Positions 1 to 7,022 of a stretch of DNA of 64,000 bases are shown piece after piece. The translations under genes and the position numbers were made by a program. The notes under the pieces are model-generated. The model was not told where the DNA came from, searched no databases, and saw only the letters and a list, made by a program, of their open reading frames with translations. Each line of letters begins with the position of its first letter. Positions within the stretch are counted from its first letter, which is position 1. The stretch comes from CAG-632 sp963626805. GTDB lineage: Bacteria; Bacillota; Clostridia; Lachnospirales; Lachnospiraceae. The stretch lies in contig CAVFXS010000063.1 in the NCBI GenBank assembly GCA_963626805.1, positions 1-64,000 on the forward strand, given 5' to 3'.

Positions 1-2
1 AA

Positions 3-260
3 TACCAGAAACGCTATGACGGTCTGGTTCAGCACTACGATGAAGCCAAGGCACGGTATGATGAGGTGGCGGCAGCAATATCCGCAAAAGAAGCAAAGAG
101 CGAGCGGCTGGCAACCTTTATTAAGGAACTGAAAAGCCGTGACGGAACCATCAGCGAATTCGACATAAGCCTGTGGAGCAGCATGGCGGAGTTTGTCACG
201 GTAGGCAGAGATAAGGAAATCACGGTCACCTTCCGGGATGGCACAGAGATACAGGCATAA
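3..260 (+). CDS. Large serine recombinase, C-terminal end (partial)
   Basis: The reading frame is open from the left edge and stops at 258-260, so only the last 85 residues are present. The tail has a charged coiled-coil stretch followed by the motif FVTVGRDKEITVTFRDGTEI. This matches the DUF4368-type C-terminus of large serine recombinases (TnpX/Tn4451-like) carried by integrative and conjugative elements. In full length these enzymes excise and integrate the element with an N-terminal resolvase domain, which lies outside the window. Its position beside defence cargo and ICE genes supports a mobile element. The family call rests on the tail only. Confidence 0.75.
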   Translation, partial: YQKRYDGLVQHYDEAKARYDEVAAAISAKEAKSERLATFIKELKSRDGTISEFDISLWSSMAEFVTVGRDKEITVTFRDGTEIQA

Positions 261-280
261 AAGAATACAGATTTAGCAGG

Positions 281-307
281 CACTCGGCAGAAGTCGGGTG
301 TCTTTTT
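281..307 (+). terminator. Rho-independent terminator after the recombinase
   Basis: CACTCGGC (281-288) pairs with GTCGGGTG (293-300) around a four-base loop and is followed by a T-rich run. It lies 20 bases after the recombinase stop, so it probably ends that transcript. Confidence 0.7.
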
Positions 308-349
308 CTGCGTTTTGGTTAAATTTAGGTAGAAACCAACATAAGTTCA

Positions 350-358
350 TGTTATAAT
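350..358 (+). promoter_or_regulatory. Extended -10 promoter before the XRE gene
   Basis: TGTTATAAT is a perfect extended -10 element (TG, one base, TATAAT). It lies about 48 bases before the regulator start at 406. No good -35 is visible, as is usual for extended -10 promoters. It likely drives the regulator and perhaps the following three-gene operon. Confidence 0.55.
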
Positions 359-405
359 TAGTTATCTGATTAGTGCAACATAATTGTATAAATGGAGTTG
401 AGATT

Positions 406-612
406 ATGCTGAAAAACAACCTGGAAATAGATGTTAAAGTAAAGTGCCTCGAAGAAGGGGTTACTCAGGCACAGCTTGCGGAGAAGATTGGAACTTCGGC
501 TCCGTATGTAAGCAGGCTGATAAATAAAAAAGAGGGCATCTTGAATAAAACATTTGTAGAAATGCTTGAAGCTCTCGGCTACGACATTCAGCTTACCTAT
601 GTAAAAAGATAA
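406..612 (+). CDS. XRE-family HTH regulator (68 aa)
   Basis: A small protein that is almost wholly one helix-turn-helix: TQAQLAEKIGTSAPYVSRLIN at about residues 20-40 fits the Cro/CI (XRE) fold. ATG 406 is chosen because GGAG sits eight bases upstream; an in-frame GTG at 373 has no such site. It is 55 bases before the GHKL ATPase gene and in the same direction, so it may autoregulate and repress the defence-like operon. It could instead be the antitoxin-like subunit of a HigBA pair, but no toxin gene is next to it. Confidence 0.8.
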   Translation: MLKNNLEIDVKVKCLEEGVTQAQLAEKIGTSAPYVSRLINKKEGILNKTFVEMLEALGYDIQLTYVKR

Positions 613-667
613 GTGAAAATTTGGAGCGTTTGCGTCACATACAAAACTACGAAAGGAACAAAGTAAA

Positions 668-2596
668 ATGGTTAAATGGAATTTTCCTGGAAATCAAGAT
701 GGCCAGATTAAGGGCGTTGCTGATGCTGGGATTGAAAATTTTAATGGAACGGAACTCGCTTCATTGGCCAGAGAGAATTGTCAAAATTCATTAGATGCGG
801 CCTTGGATGATACTAACCCACAAGTTCTTGTGGAATTTGAAAGGTATTTTGTAAGCGCAGATAAGATTCCCGGAATGATTGAGTATCGTGAAATATTGAG
901 TAAGTGCAAGTTGTTCTGGGACAAATCGAAAAGTGAAAAAGCAAAGACTTTCTTGAAAAATGCAGTAAGTAAAGCAAACGAGAAAAACGGATTTGTACTT
1001 CGAATCAGCGATTACAATACTACTGGTCTGTCAGATCCCTACGCAGATTCGAGCGATGCTTTTAATTTTAAGTTTGACGGATGGAATGCATTGATCAAGA
1101 TTGATGGCGGTGCAAATAAGGACGGTGACAAAGCCGGAGCCTTTGGTATAGGTAAGAGTGCTCCGTTTAGCAATTCGTTTTATAGACTGGTGTTCTATCG
1201 GACACTAAATCAGGATAACGAAAGAGCATCACAGGGTATATCAAGATTGATGTCTTATCCCGATGGACAGAATATGACAAGTGGAGTTGGATACTTTGGA
1301 AATCCAAATGGTAATAATCCTGTTGAAAGCATAAATGAACTTGAAGTTTTAAATAAGCGCTCAGAAACTGGAACAGATGTGTTTGTTTTCGGATTTAAAG
1401 CTAACAGCGATTGGGAGAATGAGATCATTACTGCGCTATTAGAAAACTTTCTTATGTCCATATACAACGGGCAATTACGCGTAAAGGTACAGAACAGTGA
1501 AATTAATTCAAACACCTTGGGCGGTTACATGGAAAGAGTGCATCGTGAATATCCGGGTCCCACAAAGGGTACATATGGCAATTATCTTTGCTTAATCAGA
1601 ACGGAAGACGTAAAAACGTATGCAAAAGATTTTCATGGGCTGGGAACACTTCAACTTAGAATTTTAGTAGGTCCAAATGAAAAACTCGACCGGAAAGTTT
1701 TGATTGTAAGAAAAGCGGGAATGAAATTATTCCGTCTCGGTAACATTTCAAAATTAGTTCCTTTCACTGGAATACTGGAACTTAAAGGAAAAGCCCTTAA
1801 TAACTACTTCAGGTCTATGGAAACGGTGGCTCATGACAACTGGGAGCCGGGCCGCCATACAGAGCCGAAACAGGCAAAAAGGTATTATGAGGAAATTAAA
1901 GAATGGATTAGAAGTATTGTCGCTGAATTGGCAGAGCACACAAGCGATGACGAAATGGATGTTGAAGGTCTGAGCGGTGTGCTTCAACGAGAACCGGAGA
2001 CGGTTGAAACGGGAGATTCAGACAATAAGCGCGAAAATTTAAACGATCATCTCGGAAACATCGATATTATTAAGCGTCCCGAAAGAACTCCGTCAAAAGG
2101 TTTCTTCTACGGAAAGGGCGATGAAGGCAGCACTGAATCAACAAGCACTAAGGGGACTTTGGGCTCGACAGGTGATCCTGGATTAAGAATCTTAAAAGGA
2201 AAGCGTAAAAGAAAAAAACTTGATTCGCATCGCGGTCTGCCAGATCCAGAAGGAAAAGATGTGGTAACGCAAAAGAAACCAGGAGGGGAATCCAACTGTC
2301 CTTTGAAGAATGTTCGTATCATAAAAAAGAGCACTGGTATGTATTCTGTCAATTTTGAAATACCACACGATGTGGATTATGGAAGGATTGAGCTTGTGAC
2401 GGTTGGCGAAAATGGGAAATCGAATCGAATTCACATTAAAAGTGCCGAGTCTGCCGGTGGCTGCAAAAGTGCCAAAAAGAGCGGAGATTATATAGAGGCC
2501 GAGGGCTTATCATCCTCAAACAAAGTTAAAATTGCAGTACAGCTTGCTGACTCAAGGGATTATGCTATGGAGGTAAACGTTTATGAACATAACTAA
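668..2596 (+). CDS. GHKL (Bergerat-fold) ATPase, first gene of a three-gene putative defence operon
   Basis: A 642-residue protein with the ATP-binding motifs of the GHKL superfamily (MutL, Hsp90, gyrase B, MORC). The N-box RENCQNSLDA is at residues 35-44, D115 sits in RISDYNTTGL, and the glycine-rich lid GAFGIGKSAP is at 157-166. The remaining N-terminal half reads as a transducer-like domain. A long low-complexity, lysine/serine-rich linker (about residues 440-560) leads to a beta-rich C-terminal domain. It has no histidine-kinase phosphoacceptor and no MutL endonuclease motif that I can see. AAAGGA ten bases before ATG 668 is the ribosome-binding site. The last 14 bases overlap the next gene, so the three genes are translationally coupled. 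Function is not known; anti-phage defence is inferred from architecture and neighbours. Confidence 0.75.
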   Translation: MVKWNFPGNQDGQIKGVADAGIENFNGTELASLARENCQNSLDAALDDTNPQVLVEFERYFVSADKIPGMIEYREILSKCKLFWDKSKSEKAKTFLKNAVSKANEKNGFVLRISDYNTTGLSDPYADSSDAFNFKFDGWNALIKIDGGANKDGDKAGAFGIGKSAPFSNSFYRLVFYRTLNQDNERASQGISRLMSYPDGQNMTSGVGYFGNPNGNNPVESINELEVLNKRSETGTDVFVFGFKANSDWENEIITALLENFLMSIYNGQLRVKVQNSEINSNTLGGYMERVHREYPGPTKGTYGNYLCLIRTEDVKTYAKDFHGLGTLQLRILVGPNEKLDRKVLIVRKAGMKLFRLGNISKLVPFTGILELKGKALNNYFRSMETVAHDNWEPGRHTEPKQAKRYYEEIKEWIRSIVAELAEHTSDDEMDVEGLSGVLQREPETVETGDSDNKRENLNDHLGNIDIIKRPERTPSKGFFYGKGDEGSTESTSTKGTLGSTGDPGLRILKGKRKRKKLDSHRGLPDPEGKDVVTQKKPGGESNCPLKNVRIIKKSTGMYSVNFEIPHDVDYGRIELVTVGENGKSNRIHIKSAESAGGCKSAKKSGDYIEAEGLSSSNKVKIAVQLADSRDYAMEVNVYEHN

Positions 2597-3461
2597 TAGA
2601 CTGTTTGCCTATCCGGTACTTAGCGATGAAAAGGCTGATTATAAGGAATCGATATTCAACGTTGATTTCGAACAAGCTATGCAGGGTGTCAACAGCTTGC
2701 AGCTTAATTTTGACATTGCGATGAATTGTCGAGAACTGCAAGAGATGATCTTAAATGGTCAGGCAGAATATGTCATCCATTTGGAGTGCACTACAACTGC
2801 ATACAGAGAAGTCCTGCATTCAGTTTCAAAACATATAGAACACATCATCCCAATCAGCAGAATCAACGGAACATTGGATGCCGTGGCATTTGTAATTCTA
2901 AAAAAGCGTATATCGAAATTTTACAGTTCTGACTGGGTGGAAGACTTTGATGGCATGACATTTGATTTGTTTCAGGGGTCGATATTAGCATATCAAAATT
3001 TGACAAGCCTTGATATCACAAAGGATTATGAGGAATTCACTAATGCTGGTTCAATCTTCTCGATTTACAAGAGAATCACTGACGAGGATAAGCCAGCGGA
3101 GATAATGCTCGATTCAGCTAAAATTAGAATAGGCCTTGGCAGCCATGATTATGATGTTTATTCGGTCTATTCTGCGAAAACAGAGTTACAATCACTCTTC
3201 CATTCAATGCTGATTTTACCGGCGCTGGTATATGTGTTTGAAGAACTAAAGCAAGACGATGGAGAAGAAACTTATCATAACAAAGAATGGTTTTTGGCTT
3301 TGGAGAAATCCTATGCTAAAAGAGGAATGAGATTCATGGATGAGGTTCTTAATAGCGAAAAGACTTCATATCAACTCGCTCAGGAGGCGATGGAACTTCC
3401 ATTAACTAAGGCACTAAACCAAATTCCGATATTCTTTGACACTACAGAGGAGGACTCGTGA
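2583..3461 (+). CDS. Unknown protein, second gene of the GHKL operon (292 aa)
   Basis: Not recognised. The protein starts inside the end of the ATPase gene, and its stop (TGA, 3459-3461) shares one base with the next ATG. It is soluble, with no signal peptide or membrane span. It has mixed alpha/beta character, an aromatic-rich middle and an acidic C-terminus. The tight coupling says it is probably made in fixed ratio with the ATPase and the DUF6339-like protein, perhaps as a partner or adaptor. No catalytic motif is evident by eye. Confidence 0.6.
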   Translation: MNITNRLFAYPVLSDEKADYKESIFNVDFEQAMQGVNSLQLNFDIAMNCRELQEMILNGQAEYVIHLECTTTAYREVLHSVSKHIEHIIPISRINGTLDAVAFVILKKRISKFYSSDWVEDFDGMTFDLFQGSILAYQNLTSLDITKDYEEFTNAGSIFSIYKRITDEDKPAEIMLDSAKIRIGLGSHDYDVYSVYSAKTELQSLFHSMLILPALVYVFEELKQDDGEETYHNKEWFLALEKSYAKRGMRFMDEVLNSEKTSYQLAQEAMELPLTKALNQIPIFFDTTEEDS

Positions 3462-4507
3462 TGAAATTGTACATAATGAAACGAGATGCTCTGGAAACAT
3501 TAAAAGCTAATCTACCAGCAGTCTACGGAAAATACTATACAGAGAAATCTAATAAGTGGATATGTGACATTTGTGGCGAAGATCCGTTTATTGAATTTAA
3601 GGATGTGACCGAGTTTACATTGGCAAGCTTAAACTCGGATCTGACACCAGGTGAAATAGACCTTGAAAATTGCAAAATATTATATGAAAAGCTGATGTTT
3701 CTAAGCGAGTCGCAGGCAAGTGACGAGAGGCTGTGGGCAGGACTTACACATGCAACATTTTATGAATACATGAGAGAGCGCTGGGGATACGGGCATGGAA
3801 AAAAGCCGAAGAGTGCTGAGAAAGAAGTCGGAGCTATCCAGACGAGGTTTTTTTATAAGAACTCAGGCAGGAGTGGATTTTACAGGAATACACTTTCAAA
3901 ATGCTGGTGGGTTGGTCATAACACATATAATCCCAATAATGCAAGCAATCATTTTGAAAGTTTAGATATTATTGGTAGTAATGACCTTAACTCAAAAATC
4001 AATGAATTCTTTTATAACTTTACTTTTTCTTCAAATCCGGAAGTTATGTCTGCAATTATTGAGGCGCTTAGGGTATTCAAGGAAGAAGGAAAAGCTCTTT
4101 CTGTAAGAAATCATATTCGTCCGGCAATGTCATACCTGAACGCGGTTGGAGGCTCAGTGGTTATAGATTGCCTATCTAAGGAAGAAATAACAAGCATTTT
4201 TTCAGATGCTATTGTTGCTATTATGCAGGGAGATACGCCTTCGTTGAATCTGGATGGTGGCATAGAAGAAGACATTGACTATTCAGTAGATGACGAATCC
4301 ACCCCTGGAGAAGAACCGGATGAGCCAGAAGTAATATTGGGATGCAAGGTCGTTATTCGAAATGAACATAACGAAACCAAAACATACAAATATGATTTAA
4401 TGAATGGTACTTTACCTAAAGCACTTGAAGTGTTCACAGGCCATAAAGCAGGAGATGTAATAGAGATGCTTGGGTGCGAGTGGAAGATAGAAGACGTGAT
4501 TTTTTGA
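3461..4507 (+). CDS. DUF6339-like protein with a GreA-C-like tail, third gene of the GHKL operon
   Basis: 348 residues from ATG 3461, chosen because AGGAGG lies seven bases upstream and the start overlaps the previous stop (TGATG). The N-terminal half carries the signature I associate with DUF6339: a KLYIM start, then LYEKLMFLSESQASDERLW, GLTHATFYEYM and RERWGYG. The last 65 residues (LPKALEVFTGHKAGDVIEM, then WKIEDVIF) resemble the FKBP-like C-terminal fold of GreA/GreB (kALlGkkvGDeV...yeI..I). That is an inference from pattern alone. An acidic linker (about residues 265-290) joins the two parts. Biochemical role unknown; likely an effector or sensor of the three-gene system. Confidence 0.65.
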   Translation: MKLYIMKRDALETLKANLPAVYGKYYTEKSNKWICDICGEDPFIEFKDVTEFTLASLNSDLTPGEIDLENCKILYEKLMFLSESQASDERLWAGLTHATFYEYMRERWGYGHGKKPKSAEKEVGAIQTRFFYKNSGRSGFYRNTLSKCWWVGHNTYNPNNASNHFESLDIIGSNDLNSKINEFFYNFTFSSNPEVMSAIIEALRVFKEEGKALSVRNHIRPAMSYLNAVGGSVVIDCLSKEEITSIFSDAIVAIMQGDTPSLNLDGGIEEDIDYSVDDESTPGEEPDEPEVILGCKVVIRNEHNETKTYKYDLMNGTLPKALEVFTGHKAGDVIEMLGCEWKIEDVIF

Positions 4508-4808
4508 TAAATCGTACGGCGTGTATTTGAGAAGTTGATTGACCTGTTTCCGCATACCTTTATAGGGCAGACCAGTTTCCTTCACGCTTGACATCAATGG
4601 TGGCGTCTCGGGGCAAGAGCAACCACTCTGTCGAGCAAAGCGAGAGCAGAACTTCCGTAGATTATTTTGTGCCACGAGTGCCAAGCACGAATCCTTATTT
4701 CCTGGGCTTTTAGGAACTTTGCATCTGGCTTTAACAATCAAAGTACAATTTCAATCCTAAAATGGAAAGTCAGACTGTGAATTGAATGTTGGGAAAAAAT
4801 AAAGAAGA
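4508..4808 (+). other. Non-coding or relic segment between cargo modules
   Basis: About 300 bases without a convincing gene. A 109-codon open frame on the minus strand (4412-4741) runs into the end of the DUF6339-like gene and has no usable ribosome-binding site. Its Cys/Pro-rich translation looks non-native. The composition (GC-richer, no A-rich codons) differs from both sides, which suggests an insertion scar or a relic from another element. Confidence 0.35.
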
Positions 4809-4823
4809 ATGGGAAGAGATGTT

Positions 4824-5234
4824 ATGCAGCACGAATGCAGGATAACAGTTCTGGAAACAAAGGTATTCCCGGAACTGCAGGAAAAATATCTGGCTGATCC
4901 AAAGTCAGGACCGTGTCCCTGCTTCAAGGCAGGCGATACATTCTTATTAAAGAGAACGCCACAGCAGGATGATTTCTATCATCTGATGAACGGCAAGTTC
5001 TGCGGTGAGGCGTGGGACGCAGTGAGCCGATATGTCTATACCGCTTTGCAGGGCGGCTCCATCATGCATGGCTGGACAAATGACGAGCGCATGATGATTA
5101 CCTGCTGCAATGACGGGACAAGACCTGTCATATTCAAAATAGAAAGAATCGACATCCCGGAGAGTGAAGAAGAAAGGCTATGGCTGGAGACACAAAATTT
5201 CAAGAACACTGCGGAGGATGCTTATACGGGATAA
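4824..5234 (+). CDS. TIGR04076 family protein
   Basis: 136 residues from ATG 4824; an in-frame ATG at 4809 is the alternative. The start is judged by the family pattern, in which these proteins begin shortly before CRITVLET. The core GPCPCFKAGDTFLL, then GKFCGEAWDAVSRYVYTAL and a later DGTRPVIFKIERI, fits the TIGR04076 family. Those are small Cys-containing proteins of unknown function, often beside redox enzymes. It precedes a flavodoxin-fold oxidoreductase by 27 bases in the same direction, so the two probably form one redox operon carried as cargo. Confidence 0.7.
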   Translation: MQHECRITVLETKVFPELQEKYLADPKSGPCPCFKAGDTFLLKRTPQQDDFYHLMNGKFCGEAWDAVSRYVYTALQGGSIMHGWTNDERMMITCCNDGTRPVIFKIERIDIPESEEERLWLETQNFKNTAEDAYTG

Positions 5235-5261
5235 AAGAATCAGGATTTCAGGAGGTTGGCA

Positions 5262-5786
5262 ATGAAGATTGTAATCATAAATGGAAGTGCAAGAAAGGGA
5301 AACACATTAACAGCGATTCAGGCATTTACTGAAGGCGTCGCAGAAGGCAATGAGATAGAAATCATCGCACCAGAAAAGTTAACTATTGCTCCATGTAAAG
5401 GCTGCGGAGTCTGTCAATGCAGCAAGGGCTGCGTAGATCAAGACGATACGAATCCGACCATAGATAAAATCGTTGCAGCGGATGTGATTGTATTTGCCAC
5501 ACCGGTTTATTGGTGGGGAATGTCAGCACAGCTGAAGCTCATCATTGATAAATGCTATTGCAAGGGGCTCCTTCTGAAAAATAAGAAGGTCGGTGTCCTT
5601 GTTGTCGGAGCTGCTCCGGTCGGCAGCATCCAGTATGAACTAATCAATAAGCAGTTCCAGTGTATGGCAGATTACCTATCCTGGAATATGCTGTTTCAGA
5701 AATCCTATTCTGCAAGCGGCAGAACAGACCTAAGCCATAATACAGATGCTATTGCTGAACTAAAGGAACTTGGTTTCTGCTTATAA
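5262..5786 (+). CDS. NADPH-dependent FMN reductase / flavodoxin-family protein with Cys cluster
   Basis: 174 residues. The N-terminal strand and phosphate loop IINGSARKGNT is the FMN-binding signature of the NADPH-dependent FMN reductase fold. A cysteine cluster follows (C45, C48, C51, C53 and C57, in CKGCGVCQCSKGC) as in iron-sulfur flavoproteins. FATPVYWWGMSAQLK is the second flavin-contact segment. AGGAGG six bases before ATG 5262 fixes the start, so an upstream TTG is not used. It probably transfers electrons from a reduced carrier; the substrate is unknown. It follows the TIGR04076 gene. Confidence 0.8.
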   Translation: MKIVIINGSARKGNTLTAIQAFTEGVAEGNEIEIIAPEKLTIAPCKGCGVCQCSKGCVDQDDTNPTIDKIVAADVIVFATPVYWWGMSAQLKLIIDKCYCKGLLLKNKKVGVLVVGAAPVGSIQYELINKQFQCMADYLSWNMLFQKSYSASGRTDLSHNTDAIAELKELGFCL

Positions 5787-5805
5787 ACAAGGATAGGATT
5801 GAATT

Positions 5806-6846
5806 ATGAATGATATCGTTAAAAGAAAAGATGGAGAAGTGGAAGCTGTCGATAATAAGGTCATGCAAATAACACCGGAGACAGCAGACATAAATTTTGA
5901 AGATGTGCTGGCAAAATTGACGCAGTATGTGAATGTAGCAGATGCAATTTTTCATGTTGAGAAAACGGTAGAATATGTCGTACAAATACCGCTTAAATAC
6001 AAGGATGCTTTTCAAACTGGAGAGGTATTTATCAATCAAAACCAAAAGACTGGTGTAATGTGGCCCACATTGTATCGTACCTTAGATTCAGGGAAAAGAC
6101 AGTTTGTTGATAATATGCCGATAAAACCTGAGCAGCTTACTCAAGGTAATCCATTTGAAAGCATGGCAATCAGCTATCATAATTTGTATATGCAGCAGCA
6201 AATAAATAATCTTGCAGAGGTTATGAATCAAACCTACAAGGTTGTTGAGCGCATCGAACAAGGCCAATTAGATGATAGGATTGGACTACTGATTGCGGGT
6301 AGGGACCAGGTATTGTTGGCATTGCACTCTGCCCCGGAAAATAGGATTTTAGCTATTGAACAGGGGCGCAGTAATATGCTTATAGCACAGAAACAGCTTC
6401 TTCAGACATTTAAGCGTAGGGTTGAAAATTTCGATCTTATTCCAGAAAGCGGATGGAGCAGATTTTGGCTTGAATTTAAACATAGTGGGACGTTTAAACA
6501 GAGGGACAAGGAGTTTTCGGATATTCAAGAATACTATTCTTTATATCTTCAAGCTACGCAAATGGTGGCAGCGTCATACGCAATAAGTGGTGAAATAGAG
6601 GCGGCTCAACAGGTGTTTGAAATAGCTGAGCAGGACATGAAGGAGATTAATTTTGATGCTATAAAAACGCTTGGGTTCATTCATAAAAATAATTCAGAGA
6701 TGTTATATAACCACGCTGACGAATATGTGGCAGTCGAACGTGAAATATGCATGAATGAGGCACAGGAATATGATGCCATAAATATTGAAATCAGTGGTGC
6801 CAAATTATTGGAGGTATTTGAAAATGAAAGAACAAAAAAGATTTAA
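5806..6846 (+). CDS. Unknown soluble protein of the methyltransferase module (346 aa)
   Basis: Not recognised. No signal peptide, no membrane segment, and largely helical after residue 110, with Gln/Glu-rich amphipathic runs (MQQQINNLAEVMNQ, IEAAQQVFEIAEQD) that suggest coiled coil. The middle carries VENFDLIPESGWSRFWLEF. An AGGA site precedes ATG 5806. The gene overlaps the next small ORF by 23 bases and is 176 bases before a DNA methyltransferase, all rightward. It may act with the methyltransferase or be a separate cargo protein. Confidence 0.55.
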   Translation: MNDIVKRKDGEVEAVDNKVMQITPETADINFEDVLAKLTQYVNVADAIFHVEKTVEYVVQIPLKYKDAFQTGEVFINQNQKTGVMWPTLYRTLDSGKRQFVDNMPIKPEQLTQGNPFESMAISYHNLYMQQQINNLAEVMNQTYKVVERIEQGQLDDRIGLLIAGRDQVLLALHSAPENRILAIEQGRSNMLIAQKQLLQTFKRRVENFDLIPESGWSRFWLEFKHSGTFKQRDKEFSDIQEYYSLYLQATQMVAASYAISGEIEAAQQVFEIAEQDMKEINFDAIKTLGFIHKNNSEMLYNHADEYVAVEREICMNEAQEYDAINIEISGAKLLEVFENERTKKI

Positions 6847-7009
6847 GACCCAGAAACTTGATAGTAAGGACTATGAGAAGACAGAAGAAGGGGCAAAACT
6901 ATTGAAGAACGGTGGCTTGGTATTGTCTGCCGTGGTCTTTGCTGGTGGAGTAATCAAAAAATGCGGACCTAAGATATTAAAAGGAATAAATGTAATTCGT
7001 AAAATTTGA
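6824..7009 (+). CDS. Small single-span membrane protein (61 aa)
   Basis: From ATG 6824, preceded by GGAGG at 6810-6814, within the end of the 346-aa gene. A Lys-rich N-terminus (about 30 residues) is followed by one hydrophobic segment, GLVLSAVVFAGGVIKKCG, and a basic tail. It is not similar to anything I recognise. Overlap with the upstream gene and the 13-base gap to the methyltransferase imply one transcript. A small membrane protein here could be an effector, but this is speculation. Confidence 0.55.
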   Translation: MKEQKRFKTQKLDSKDYEKTEEGAKLLKNGGLVLSAVVFAGGVIKKCGPKILKGINVIRKI

Positions 7010-7022
7010 GGAGGCACTGCCG

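Noticed and set aside
668..2596. GHKL protein as a MutL or a histidine kinase
   Set aside because: No MutL endonuclease motif and no HisKA phosphoacceptor are visible; only the ATP-binding boxes are shared.
4412..4741. 109-codon minus-strand frame between cargo modules
   Set aside because: Overlaps the end of the DUF6339-like gene antisense, lacks a ribosome-binding site and has odd Cys/Pro-rich content; kept only as an unexplained segment.
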